From Bacillus sp. ISL-37 (lineage in GTDB: Bacteria > Bacillota > Bacilli > Bacillales > Cytobacillaceae): 64,000 nt of DNA. Positions within the stretch are counted from its first letter, which is position 1. Every line of letters begins with the position of its first letter. A program made the position numbers and the translations under genes. The notes under the pieces were generated by a model that saw only the letters and a list, made by a program, of their open reading frames with translations, did not search any database and was not told the origin of the DNA. Location: the NCBI RefSeq assembly GCF_018613315.1, contig NZ_JAGGQL010000024.1, positions 1 to 64,000 of the forward strand, in the 5' to 3' direction. Shown piece by piece: positions 44,833 through 52,834 of the stretch.

Positions 44833-44860
44833 AAAAAGCCCTCACATTCGAAGGCTTTTT
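44833..44860 (-). terminator. Intrinsic terminator
   Basis: AAAAAGCC and GGCTTTTT pair around a 12-nt loop, 17 nt beyond the stop of the glutaredoxin-like gene. Confidence 0.75.
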
Positions 44861-44877
44861 GTCATTCAGTATTAAGA

Positions 44878-45153
44878 TTATAAGCTTCCAGCAAGCTCTT
44901 CAATTTCACTTCTGTTATTTTCAAATCCGATCAATACTTTTTTATCTTTCATGAACAAGAACTTTGTGCTCGTAAAAATAAACGCAGGAACAATTACAGT
45001 ACCTGTTAATTCTTTTAGCTTTTTCTCCTTTTCAGGCTCATCCTGAACATTGATTTCTTCATACGGTACATTTTTTTGCGAAAGAAACTCCTTCGCTTCC
45101 TGGCAATCCGTTCACATAGGCCGCGTGAAAAGTGTTAATGAGTTTCTGTCCAT
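44878..45153 (-). CDS. Glutaredoxin-like protein with in-frame TGA, candidate selenoprotein
   Basis: 92 codons (91 residues) in one frame, interrupted only by TGA at codon 14 (45112-45114). The sequence before it is MDRNSLTLFTRPM and after it TDCQEAKEFLSQKNVPYEEI, so TGA replaces the first Cys of the CxxC active site of a glutaredoxin fold. The rest is intact (cis-Pro loop GTVIVPAFIF) and ends at a normal TAA. GGAGG lies 7 nt before the ATG. A hairpin 15 nt after the TGA resembles a bacterial SECIS. I recall annotated UxxC glutaredoxin-like (seleno)protein families. The alternative is a nonsense mutation; selA/selB/selC are not in this window. Confidence 0.7.
45078..45096 (-). promoter_or_regulatory. 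Candidate bacterial SECIS hairpin
   Basis: On the minus strand GCGAAGG-AGTTT-CTTTCGC forms a 7-bp stem (one G.U) with a 5-nt loop whose second base is G. The loop begins 22 nt after the TGA. Bacterial SECIS models require a small hairpin with a G in the first two loop positions at about 16-37 nt, and this fits. Confidence 0.55.
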
Positions 45154-45478
45154 TCTATTGCCTCCTCTGCAGTTTTTTGTACAAATAGTATATCGCCAAG
45201 TTATGAGGGCCATCCAATAATCCGCTTGGACATCATGTAATCCAAACTTTGGATATTCATGCCTTTCCATTAGAGAAGTCATGTCGAAAAAAAGCTTTTC
45301 TTTTTATATTTAAGAACATTTCAAAAAGCAACTAGTGCGAAAAAATAGTCATGGTAAAAAAAGCAACTTGAATCAATTTTATGTTAAAGTAAAAGTAATA
45401 TATCCGAATAATTTGTCTTCTTAACGAACATATTTTTTGAATGGAGCGGTCGCTCCTTGTCGACTGGAGATTAAGACT
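45154..45478. other. Intergenic region between divergent genes
   Basis: No gene seen. It carries promoters for the glutaredoxin-like gene and the kinase. TGTCGAA (45282-45288) equals a Spo0A box, and a perfect 14-nt palindrome GGAGCGGTCGCTCC lies at about 45441-45454 just upstream of the kinase ribosome binding site. Both are short and may be chance. Confidence 0.35.
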
Positions 45479-46753
45479 ATGAACCAATTAACTGTTCTTG
45501 TATTGAATCTGATCTTCATCCTGTTTACTACATTTGTGTTCCAATACATTATCGTAAACAAATTTACTAATTTATATAGGAAATACTCCAAAACCTTCAT
45601 TATTATCTTGGGCGGAATTCAAATTCTGTTCTGTATGTCTTTTACGGTGATCGGCAGTTCTGATTTCATCTTCGACCTCCGATTGATCCCCGTTGTCGTC
45701 GGGGGCTTGTATGGCGGTCCCGTTGTCAGCATCATGCTTTTCATCACCGTTGTAGCCGCAAGAATTCCTTTTGGTGGCAACGGGGTATGGATTAACTTTT
45801 TCAACATGCTCACCATTACTGTTTTAATCGTTTATCTATCCAGTAAGTTCAGGGCTTTCCCTTTGTCCAGGAAACTATATACTGTTGTGGCGGTCTCTTT
45901 ATCTTATACCGTCCTCATTTTCCTGATGAAGGCGGCAGTGTTTGACGACTTGTCTAATTTCCAATTCATGCTCTTATACGGTCTGGCCCTTTCTGCCGGA
46001 ATTTTCATTGTGACTTATTATATTGAAATCATGAGGCAGAACCAGCTTTTACATAATGCTGTCATCAAGTCCGATAAGATTGAAGTTGTCTCCCAATTGG
46101 CTGCCAGTGTCAGTCATGAGGTCCGTAATCCGCTTACGGTCACACGCGGGTTCCTGCAAATGCTTAAGGATCCTACGATTGAGGAAAAAAAGAGGCTTTA
46201 TTACTTGAATACGGCAATCGATGAACTCGATCGTGCAGAAAGTATCATTAAAGATTACCTTAATTTCGCCAAACCACAATCGGAAATGGAGTCATCCATC
46301 TGTGTAAAAGAAGAAATCGAAAAAGCACTTGAGCTTATCCTTCCTTATGCGAATCATTTTTCGGTAAATATAAAAAGGGATTTGATGGCGGGAATGAATG
46401 TCGCCGGTGAAGCCGCCAAATTCCATCAATGTATACTCAATATCATCAAAAACGGCATTGAGGCTATGCCAAACGGCGGTGATCTGGTGATCAGCTGTCG
46501 CGAGATGGCCAATAACCATGTATCCATCACGATCAAAGATACAGGATGCGGAATGTCTCCACAGCAATTAGCGAAAATCGGGGAACCTTACTTTTCAACC
46601 AAGGCAGAAAAAGGCACTGGGCTGGGCATGATGGTCGTTAATAAGATTATCCATGAAATGGGCGGTACGGTAAACGTAAAAAGCAAACTTAACGAAGGCA
46701 CCCAATTCAAGATCACATTACCGCTTTATAACATGGAAAAACGGGAGACGTAG
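45479..46753 (+). CDS. Membrane histidine kinase with a 5TM-LytS-like sensor
   Basis: A 424-residue kinase. Residues 1-185 contain five to six membrane helices with the 5TMR-LYT pattern (LRLIPVVVGGLYGGPVVSIM, RIPFGGNGVWINFFN). His213 lies in AASVSHEVRNPLTVTRGFLQ, followed by an intact ATPase domain (N box ILNIIKNGIEAM, G1 DTGCGMSP, F box GEPYFSTK, G2 GTGLGM). The HEVRNPLTVTRGFLQ box is of the sporulation kinase type (KinB-like topology). ATG 45479 has GGAG 9 nt upstream; the longer frame has no site. No regulator gene is adjacent. Confidence 0.9.
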   Translation: MNQLTVLVLNLIFILFTTFVFQYIIVNKFTNLYRKYSKTFIIILGGIQILFCMSFTVIGSSDFIFDLRLIPVVVGGLYGGPVVSIMLFITVVAARIPFGGNGVWINFFNMLTITVLIVYLSSKFRAFPLSRKLYTVVAVSLSYTVLIFLMKAAVFDDLSNFQFMLLYGLALSAGIFIVTYYIEIMRQNQLLHNAVIKSDKIEVVSQLAASVSHEVRNPLTVTRGFLQMLKDPTIEEKKRLYYLNTAIDELDRAESIIKDYLNFAKPQSEMESSICVKEEIEKALELILPYANHFSVNIKRDLMAGMNVAGEAAKFHQCILNIIKNGIEAMPNGGDLVISCREMANNHVSITIKDTGCGMSPQQLAKIGEPYFSTKAEKGTGLGMMVVNKIIHEMGGTVNVKSKLNEGTQFKITLPLYNMEKRET

Positions 46754-46770
46754 ATTCTCCCGTTTTTCTA
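46737..46770. terminator. Intrinsic terminator
   Basis: AAAACGGGAGA-CGTAGA-TTCTCCCGTTTTT overlaps the kinase stop codon and reaches the 3' end of the convergent sspH gene. Confidence 0.85.
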
Positions 46771-46947
46771 TTCCTCTATTAAATTCAAGACTGGTACGTC
46801 TCTTTCAACATCCGGTTCTGACTTTGAATAAATTCTTGCCATTTTGGTCTTTTCGTCAACATGCTGGATGATGATTGGCGTCCCATCATAAGTTACATTA
46901 ATCATATCTGCTGACTCAACAATTTCTTTTGCGCGGCCTATATTCAT
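46768..46947 (-). CDS. sspH: H-type small acid-soluble spore protein (copy 2)
   Basis: A 59-residue protein close to the SspH consensus (NIGRAKEIVESADMINVTYD, GTPIIIQHVDEKTKMARIYS). The function is as for copy 1 at 38827: a forespore-expressed core protein of the spore. ATG 46945-46947 has AAGGAGG 9 nt upstream; the 16 extra N-terminal codons of the open frame have no site and are not conserved-looking. It supports the conclusion that the organism sporulates. Confidence 0.93.
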   Translation of the reverse strand: MNIGRAKEIVESADMINVTYDGTPIIIQHVDEKTKMARIYSKSEPDVERDVPVLNLIEE

Positions 46948-47005
46948 TCCTGCGTTCCTCCTTCTTGGTAACAAACATAATTTATGCTTAATCATGTTCT
47001 GCTAT

Positions 47006-47046
47006 CCAAAAAAAACGAGCTGAAATTCAAATCTTGAAATTCAGCC
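47006..47046 (-). terminator. Intrinsic terminator overlapping the AI-2E gene end
   Basis: GCTGAATTTCAAGA and the partly complementary TTTGAATTTCAGC form a stem, with CGTTTTTTTTGG after it on the minus strand. Confidence 0.75.
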
Positions 47047-48058
47047 GAATTACATTTGCTTTTCTTAAAGTGTCGTAGATAATCACGATAATCGGACCGA
47101 TAAAAATCCCGGAAAGCCCGAGCAGTTTGAGTCCAATATACATGCTGATCAATGAGGCAAGCGGAGAAATGCCAAGGTTTGATGAATATATCTTTGGCTC
47201 GATCACCCTGCGGACAACAGTGATGACCAGAAACAAAATGATTAATCCAATTCCCAGAAAATGATTATCCTGCAGAATCGCAATAATTGCCCATGGTACC
47301 AGGACTGATCCGGTTCCGAGAATCGGCAGAATATCGACAATGACAATCAACAATGACAGCAGTCCCGTATATTTAACCCCTAGTATGCTCAACCCTGCCA
47401 TCGCCATAATGAAGGTGACCAAACTCAGGATAACCTGCGCTTTTAAAAAACCTATCCCTGCCTTATTCAACTGGCTTCCAACCAAGAAGACCTTCTGCCG
47501 AGTTTGCTCCTTCAAATGGGATTCCAGCTTCATTTTAAGATTAGGTAGCTCAAGACTGAACAAAAATAACGCAATAAGATAAACAAGAAACTCAATCATG
47601 AACCCTGGTATTGCCGTGAGCAGATTGATTATGCCGGCAATGAATTGCTGCAGGAACGAATCAAGCGTGTTTATATTCTTTTCAATCGTCGCTTCAATCT
47701 GGTCAATGACTTCTCCCGGGAAGTTTTTTGAGTAAAATTCCCACTTGCCCATCAAAGGAAGAATCGCTGTTCTGTAAATGTCCCTTACGAATGTAGGAGT
47801 TCGCTCGGATAAGGATACCGCTTGATGGGCGATAATTGAAACCAGGTTATATCCAATAACACCTAACAGGAGCACATAGCTGATAAATACTCCGATCACA
47901 GCCTGAAGACGCTTGAATGAAAATCTTTTCATAATCCATTGAACCATTCCTTCGAGCATGACTGCTGTTAACACAGCAAAAATGAGCGGAAGGCTATATG
48001 GAACAAGGAAAAAAATCACTGCAGCAATCACTGCAATCCATACCCATTTTTTCCACAT
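47027..48058 (-). CDS. AI-2E family transporter (YtvI-like)
   Basis: A 343-residue membrane protein with the AI-2E/PerM fold: an N-terminal helix pair, a soluble helical segment (about 85-145, with TPTFVRDIYRTAILPLMGKW) and a C-terminal bundle including VDILPILGTGSVLVPWAI and LASLISMYIGLKLLG. Family members transport varied solutes (autoinducer-2, Na+/H+), and the YtvI branch is linked to sporulation. The substrate is unknown. GGGGAG lies 10 nt before the ATG. It is downstream of nothing obvious, with its own promoter region containing short repeats. Confidence 0.88.
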   Translation of the reverse strand: MWKKWVWIAVIAAVIFFLVPYSLPLIFAVLTAVMLEGMVQWIMKRFSFKRLQAVIGVFISYVLLLGVIGYNLVSIIAHQAVSLSERTPTFVRDIYRTAILPLMGKWEFYSKNFPGEVIDQIEATIEKNINTLDSFLQQFIAGIINLLTAIPGFMIEFLVYLIALFLFSLELPNLKMKLESHLKEQTRQKVFLVGSQLNKAGIGFLKAQVILSLVTFIMAMAGLSILGVKYTGLLSLLIVIVDILPILGTGSVLVPWAIIAILQDNHFLGIGLIILFLVITVVRRVIEPKIYSSNLGISPLASLISMYIGLKLLGLSGIFIGPIIVIIYDTLRKANVIRLNFKI

Positions 48059-48145
48059 ATAATAGATACTCCCCTAATGGAAATTAAAACTGTCAGACCT
48101 TTAAAAATACTATAAACCATCTTTAGTCTATCCGCTAATTTTTTC

Positions 48146-48231
48146 ACTAGGTATTTTTGAAAAAAATACTAGGTCTTTTTGAAAAAAAAAAATACTAGGT
48201 CTTTTTGAAAAAAAAATACTTGGTATTTTGG
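48146..48231. repeat. Short tandem repeats with variable A tracts
   Basis: ACTAGGT(A/C)TTTTTGA followed by an A run starts at 48146, 48168 and 48194, with a partial copy (ACTTGGTATTTT) at 48218. Unit lengths are 22, 26 and 24 because the A runs differ. It lies in the divergent region between the AI-2E gene and the DNA glycosylase gene. Confidence 0.85.
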
Positions 48232-48299
48232 GCAAAAAATAATGGATGACTCATTCAGCTGCAGGGTATAAAGATTAAAAAGAGTTATTAGGAGGTTTT

Positions 48300-48959
48300 A
48301 TGTCAGAACAATGTGATGCTTTCCAGACACTTGACAATAAGTTCTATCAGCAGCCTACCCTAGAATTGGCGATATCGCTCCTGGGATGCATTTTAGTGAA
48401 AGAAACTGAAGAAGGAACAGCCGCGGGAATAATTGTGGAGACAGAAGCCTATGTCGGTCCAATGGACAAAGCGGCGCACAGCTATAATAATCGCAGGACG
48501 AAAAGGACAGAGATCATGTTCCATGAAGCTGGTTTAGCCTATACTTATGTTATGCACACCCATACACTCTTCAATGTTGTCAGTGGAAAGAAAGACAATC
48601 CAGAGGCAGTTTTGATCAGAGCCATACAACCTGTTGAGGGATTCGACTTAATGGTTAAGCGCAGAGGTATGCCGGATTCAGCCAATCTCACCAATGGACC
48701 CGGAAAGCTAACGAAAGCAATGGGCATAAATACATCCGATTACGGGCATCCCTTAACAGAGAAACCACTTTTCATCTCGCAAGGGTTTGTACCTGAGACC
48801 ATTTCTTCAGGGAAGAGAATCGGCATCGACAATTCCGAAGAAGCAAGAGACTATCCATGGCGTTTTTGGATCACCGGTAATCGCTATGTATCACGACATC
48901 AGATTGCCGAGAAGATAATAGTTTTAAAAGATATTAGTACAAACGGAGGAACAAAATGA
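48300..48959 (+). CDS. DNA-3-methyladenine glycosylase (AAG/MPG family)
   Basis: A 219-residue base-excision repair enzyme that removes alkylated purines. It shows IIVETEAYVGPMDKAAHSYN with the catalytic Glu region, RTKRTEIMFHEAGLAYTYVM, VLIRAIQPVEG and GPGKLTKAMGI. AGGAGG lies 5-6 nt before the ATG. Its stop overlaps the start of the HAD phosphatase gene by ATGA, so the two are translationally coupled although their functions are unrelated. It differs from AlkA-type glycosylases. Confidence 0.95.
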   Translation: MSEQCDAFQTLDNKFYQQPTLELAISLLGCILVKETEEGTAAGIIVETEAYVGPMDKAAHSYNNRRTKRTEIMFHEAGLAYTYVMHTHTLFNVVSGKKDNPEAVLIRAIQPVEGFDLMVKRRGMPDSANLTNGPGKLTKAMGINTSDYGHPLTEKPLFISQGFVPETISSGKRIGIDNSEEARDYPWRFWITGNRYVSRHQIAEKIIVLKDISTNGGTK

Positions 48960-49480
48960 ATAAAGCAATATTTTTGGACCGGGATGGAGTTCTCAATGAA
49001 GTATTATCTCACCGGGTAAAATTCGTTAACACTCCTGAAGATCTTTATCTCCTTGAGGGTGCAGCAGAAGCAGTCGCAGAATTGAGCAAGGCTGGCTATG
49101 AAATTTTTGTAGTCACTAATCAGGGAGGCGTCGGACTTGGATTCCTGAAGGAAAAGCGCCTGCAAGAAATCCATGATCACATGGTAAAGATGATCAGGGA
49201 ACATGGTGGCCATATCAAGGAGGTTGCCTACTGCCCACACAAACCAAAGGCAGGCTGTGAATGCCGAAAACCTAATGCCGGAATGCTTCTTGACCTTGCC
49301 AGCAGGCATGATATCGAATTGACAGGAAGTGTCATGGTTGGAGATCACGAGCGCGATATCGAAGCTGGCAAAAAAGCAGGCTGCAAAACTGTCTTCATAG
49401 GGACCGATGAAACAGGAGCCGATAAGCAGGCCCCTTCACTGCAGGCAGCGGTTCCGTTAATTTTGGAGCTTTTGGAATAA
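48956..49480 (+). CDS. HAD-IIIA phosphatase (GmhB-like)
   Basis: A 174-residue phosphatase of the D,D-heptose 1,7-bisphosphate phosphatase family. The nucleophile motif is FLDRDGVLNE (Asp8, Asp10), motif II is FVVTNQGG, motif III KPNAGML and motif IV VGDHERDIEAG. A zinc-binding loop CPHKPKAGCECRKP is present, typical of GmhB. In Gram-positive bacteria without heptose LPS the substrate may be another sugar or histidinol phosphate-like compound. It is coupled to the glycosylase gene and ends before a terminator. Confidence 0.92.
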   Translation: MNKAIFLDRDGVLNEVLSHRVKFVNTPEDLYLLEGAAEAVAELSKAGYEIFVVTNQGGVGLGFLKEKRLQEIHDHMVKMIREHGGHIKEVAYCPHKPKAGCECRKPNAGMLLDLASRHDIELTGSVMVGDHERDIEAGKKAGCKTVFIGTDETGADKQAPSLQAAVPLILELLE

Positions 49481-49541
49481 GGATTATGAAAAAAAGTAAT
49501 TATCCTTCAATCAAACGATGTAGCCACAGTTGATACACTTT

Positions 49542-49575
49542 AAAAACGCTGCCATAGAGAACTGGCAGCGTTTTT
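49542..49575 (+). terminator. Intrinsic terminator
   Basis: AAAAACGCTGCCA and TGGCAGCGTTTTT, a 13-bp stem after the HAD gene. Confidence 0.9.
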
Positions 49576-49661
49576 GACTTCTTTATTGTTTCATTACATT
49601 AAGAGTTGAGCCAAAGAACTGGAATGCTTTTTTTAAAACAGCTTTGAGTATGTCAGCCTTG

Positions 49662-50172
49662 TATGTGACCGTGACTTCACTTTTTCTCGGTTCACGGGCA
49701 CATATTTTCCTTTTATGTGACCGTGACTCCTGTTTTTCTCGGTTCACGGGCACATATTTCCCTTTTATGTGACCGTGACTTCACTTTTTCTCGGTTCACG
49801 GGCACATAACTCCCTTTTATGTGACCGTGACTTCAGCTTTTCTCGTTTCATGGGCACATATTTCCCTTTTATGTGACCGTGACTTCAGCTTTTCTCGTTT
49901 CACGGTCACATAACTCCCTTTTATGTGACCGTGACTTCAGCTTTTCTCGGTTCACGGGCACATATTTCCCTTTTATGTGACCGTGACTCCTGTTTATCTC
50001 AGTTCACGGGCACATATTTCCCTTTTATGTGACCGTGACTCCTGTTTATCTCAGTTCACGGGCACATATTTTCCTTTTATGTGACCGTGACTCCTGTTTT
50101 TCTCAGTTCACGGGCACATATTTCCCTTTTATGTGACCGTGGCTTCACTTTTTCTCGGTTCACGGGCACATA
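49662..50172. repeat. Tandem hairpin array B (10 units, 52-nt period)
   Basis: Ten units from 49662, period 52 nt. Each has 13-nt arms TATGTGACCGTGA and TCACGG(G/T)CACATA around 17 nt (such as CTTCACTTTTTCTCGGT), then a 9-nt linker TTTCCCTTT. Linker sequence is AACTCCCTTT-like in some units. The array fills the gap between the HAD gene terminator and the vor operon 3' end. Confidence 0.95.
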
Positions 50173-50202
50173 ACTCTTCAACAATGTTATCCCTCCCCAA
50201 CG

Positions 50203-50757
50203 TTATGACTTAGGGATGGTTTCCTTAGTCAAAGATCGCCCCAGTTCAAGAGCTCGACGATTGACCTCCAAAAGTGAGTGCTTTTCCGGGGAAAGCACTT
50301 TTTTCAATGCTTCCAATATTGATTCATCGGACAGAATACCCGTTTCCTCCAGGAATGCCCCAAGCAGGATCATATTAGCGACTTTTGGATTCCCGAGCTC
50401 ATTCGCCTTGTCGGTTGCATCAATATTTAAAACTCTTATATCGGTCCTAGCTGACACTTTTGAAATCAATGATGAGTTCACAACTAATAACCCGCCTGCC
50501 CTGACCACCGGTTCAAACTTTTCATATGACGGGTTATTAAGGACAATTGCTGTCGTCGGCCGCGACACAAGTGGTGAACCTACCTGTTCCACGCTGACGA
50601 CGACTGCACAGTTGGCTGTTCCGCCGCGCTGCTCGGGACCGTAGGAAGGCAGCCAGGATACAAACTTTCCTTCAGTCATACCAGCATAGGCAATCAGCTG
50701 GCCCATCGACATGACTCCCTGGCCGCCAAACCCGGCAATCAAAATTTCCTCCATCAT
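50203..50757 (-). CDS. 2-oxoacid:ferredoxin oxidoreductase gamma subunit
   Basis: 184 residues. The start [15 protein letters not shown] and [18 protein letters not shown] are typical of the gamma (POR_N-like) subunit of pyruvate/2-oxoacid:ferredoxin oxidoreductases (VorC/KorC). It forms a complex with the alpha and beta subunits and the 4Fe-4S ferredoxin-like subunit to oxidise a 2-oxoacid to acyl-CoA while reducing ferredoxin. It overlaps the beta gene by ATGA and is the last gene of the operon; array B begins just downstream. Confidence 0.92.
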   Translation of the reverse strand: MMEEILIAGFGGQGVMSMGQLIAYAGMTEGKFVSWLPSYGPEQRGGTANCAVVVSVEQVGSPLVSRPTTAIVLNNPSYEKFEPVVRAGGLLVVNSSLISKVSARTDIRVLNIDATDKANELGNPKVANMILLGAFLEETGILSDESILEALKKVLSPEKHSLLEVNRRALELGRSLTKETIPKS

Positions 50758-51506
50758 CCCTCAGCCCCCTTTGGTATATCCTTATACACGCCAAGAGGAT
50801 AGGCTGGCACCATATTGTCCTTAATCCAATCAAGAGATTCATTGGGATCAAGGCCCCAGTTTGTCGGACAGCTGGACAGAATCTCGACCATCGAGAAACC
50901 CAGTCCCTGCTTCTGTGTTTCAAATGCTTTGCGAATCGCTTTCTTCGCTTTAAGGATGTTCGGCACATCATGAGTCGAAACTCGTTCGATATAAGCTGTT
51001 CCATCCAGAGTTGACAGCATCTCACTTACCCGGATCGGCAGTCCCTGGATGCTCGCATCCCGGCCGAATGGAGTCGTAGCCGTTTTCTGGCCAACCAATG
51101 TTGTCGGCGCCATTTGTCCTCCAGTCATTCCATAAATCGCATTATTCACAAAAATAACAGTAATATTTTCACCTCTGGCAGCGGCGTGGATAGCCTCGGC
51201 AATCCCAATCGAAGCAAGGTCGCCATCACCCTGGTAGGTAAAAACAAACCGGTCAGGCAGGACGCGCTTAATGCCTGTGGCGACAGCTGGAGCCCTGCCA
51301 TGTGCTGCCTGGGTCATATCACAATTGAAATATTCATATGAAAGCACAGAGCATCCGACAGAAGCGACTCCAACTGTATCCTCAAGAATCCCCATTTCTT
51401 CAAGGACTTCGCCAACCATCCTGTGGATGATTCCGTGCGTGCAGCCGGGACAATAGTGCGTCTGGTTATCAGTTAATCCGGATGTTTTCTCAAACACGGT
51501 CTTCAT
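50754..51506 (-). CDS. 2-oxoacid:ferredoxin oxidoreductase beta subunit (TPP-binding)
   Basis: About 250 residues. [14 protein letters not shown] holds Cys residues near the TPP site, [13 protein letters not shown] is the thiamine diphosphate/magnesium motif and [17 protein letters not shown] the conserved loop. It binds TPP and hands electrons to iron-sulfur clusters. I chose ATG 51504-51506, which is 7 nt after GAGG; another ATG two codons upstream overlaps the alpha stop. Substrate range (2-oxoisovalerate versus 2-oxoglutarate) is not settled. Confidence 0.93.
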   Translation of the reverse strand: MKTVFEKTSGLTDNQTHYCPGCTHGIIHRMVGEVLEEMGILEDTVGVASVGCSVLSYEYFNCDMTQAAHGRAPAVATGIKRVLPDRFVFTYQGDGDLASIGIAEAIHAAARGENITVIFVNNAIYGMTGGQMAPTTLVGQKTATTPFGRDASIQGLPIRVSEMLSTLDGTAYIERVSTHDVPNILKAKKAIRKAFETQKQGLGFSMVEILSSCPTNWGLDPNESLDWIKDNMVPAYPLGVYKDIPKGAEG

Positions 51507-51508
51507 TG

Positions 51509-52573
51509 TCATACCTCGACACCCCCTGCCAGCTGTATGATTTGATCGTAAATTTCTTCCTGCGTAGGGACGACCCCGCCAGTGCGCCCAAAGAAGGAAA
51601 CCGGGGCCTTGCCCTCGACAGCAAGTCTGACATCCTCAACCATCTGGCCTGCGCTCATCTCGACTGAGAGATAGCCCTTCACCCTGTCACGGGTTTCAAT
51701 GAACGGCTGCTCAGGGAATGGCCAAAGCGTGATCGGACGGATCATCCCAATTTTCAGTCCATCTCTCCTCGCTTTATTGATTGCATTCATGGCAATCCTT
51801 GCTGCAGTTCCATAAGCAGTTACAATATATTCGGCATCTTCTGTTTCAAACGTTTCGTATCTGACTTCATCTTGCTTAATCAAGGCGAATTTTTTCTGTA
51901 AAAGTTCATTCCGTTTTTCGAGTGCATCTGCATTCAATTCTAGTGAAGAGATAATTCTTGGTTTCCCATCACCGCGTGTTCCAGTTGTAGCCCATTCCTT
52001 TTGTTCCGGCTTCCTCTCGCTCAATTCCTTGAACTCTACCGGTTCCATCATCTGTCCGAGCATGCCGTCCCCAAGCAGGATAACCGGCGTCCGGTAACGG
52101 TCGGCGATATCAAATGCCGCTTCAGTCAGGTCAATGATTTCCTGAAGCGTGGACGGAGCCAGGACAGGTGTATGGTAATCCCCATGACCGCCACCTTTTG
52201 TCACCTGGAAATAGTCCGATTGTGCCGGCTGGATATTGCCGAGTCCGGGCCCTCCCCGGACGACATTCACAATCAGTGCCGGCAGTTCTGCTCCTACCAG
52301 GTATGAGATTCCTTCCTGCTTCAAGCTGAATCCAGGACTGGATGATGATGTCATCACACGCACACCGGTTCCAGCCGCGCCATACACCATATTGATCGCT
52401 GCTACTTCACTTTCCGCCTGTAAAAATAATCCCCCAACCTCTGGCAGCCTTCTGGCCATATAGGCAACAAGCTCACTCTGCGGAGTGATCGGATAGCCGA
52501 AAAAATACTTGCAGCCCGCATGGACAGCGGCTTCCGCAATGACCTCGTTACCCTTCATAAGTACTTTCCCCAT
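51509..52573 (-). CDS. vorB: 2-oxoacid:ferredoxin oxidoreductase alpha subunit (VorB-like)
   Basis: About 354 residues. [20 protein letters not shown] then [47 protein letters not shown] and the C-terminal [19 protein letters not shown] are the alpha-subunit hallmarks. The best named relatives are 3-methyl-2-oxobutanoate (2-ketoisovalerate) ferredoxin oxidoreductase subunits. ATG 52571-52573 has GGAG 8 nt upstream. It lies 16 nt after the ferredoxin gene in a five-gene operon. Confidence 0.92.
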   Translation of the reverse strand: MGKVLMKGNEVIAEAAVHAGCKYFFGYPITPQSELVAYMARRLPEVGGLFLQAESEVAAINMVYGAAGTGVRVMTSSSSPGFSLKQEGISYLVGAELPALIVNVVRGGPGLGNIQPAQSDYFQVTKGGGHGDYHTPVLAPSTLQEIIDLTEAAFDIADRYRTPVILLGDGMLGQMMEPVEFKELSERKPEQKEWATTGTRGDGKPRIISSLELNADALEKRNELLQKKFALIKQDEVRYETFETEDAEYIVTAYGTAARIAMNAINKARRDGLKIGMIRPITLWPFPEQPFIETRDRVKGYLSVEMSAGQMVEDVRLAVEGKAPVSFFGRTGGVVPTQEEIYDQIIQLAGGVEV

Positions 52574-52589
52574 TGTCAAATCTCCTTTG

Positions 52590-52820
52590 CTATACAGATT
52601 TCCTTACCTTTTCTGGCCTATAGACAGTGATTACCGAATCCGGACACATCTGTGCGCACTTGCCGCAGCTGATGCAATTTTCCTGGTCTGTCACAACCGC
52701 CGGCCGGTAGCCTTTTTCATTCAAGTAATCAGCAAGATAAATCACATTTGTCGGACAAGCGTTCACGCACAGCTTGCATGATTTACAAGTCTCTTCATTA
52801 AAAACAACTCTCTGCTCCAC
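52590..52820 (-). CDS. 2x[4Fe-4S] ferredoxin-type subunit
   Basis: A 76-residue subunit with two cluster motifs, TCKSCKLCVNACP (Cys12, 15, 18, 22) and NCISCGKCAQMCP. It is the delta/ferredoxin-like subunit that passes electrons from the oxidoreductase core. GTG 52818-52820 has GGAGG 8 nt upstream; nine further codons upstream are in frame but include the Shine-Dalgarno. It starts 14 nt after the stop of the P-loop ATPase gene. Confidence 0.93.
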   Translation of the reverse strand: MEQRVVFNEETCKSCKLCVNACPTNVIYLADYLNEKGYRPAVVTDQENCISCGKCAQMCPDSVITVYRPEKVRKSV

Positions 52821-52834
52821 CGTATTTGCCTCCT

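Noticed and set aside
44878-45153. Simple pseudogene explanation for the TGA
   Set aside because: It cannot be excluded, but the position on the active-site Cys and the hairpin at the right distance make selenocysteine the better working hypothesis.
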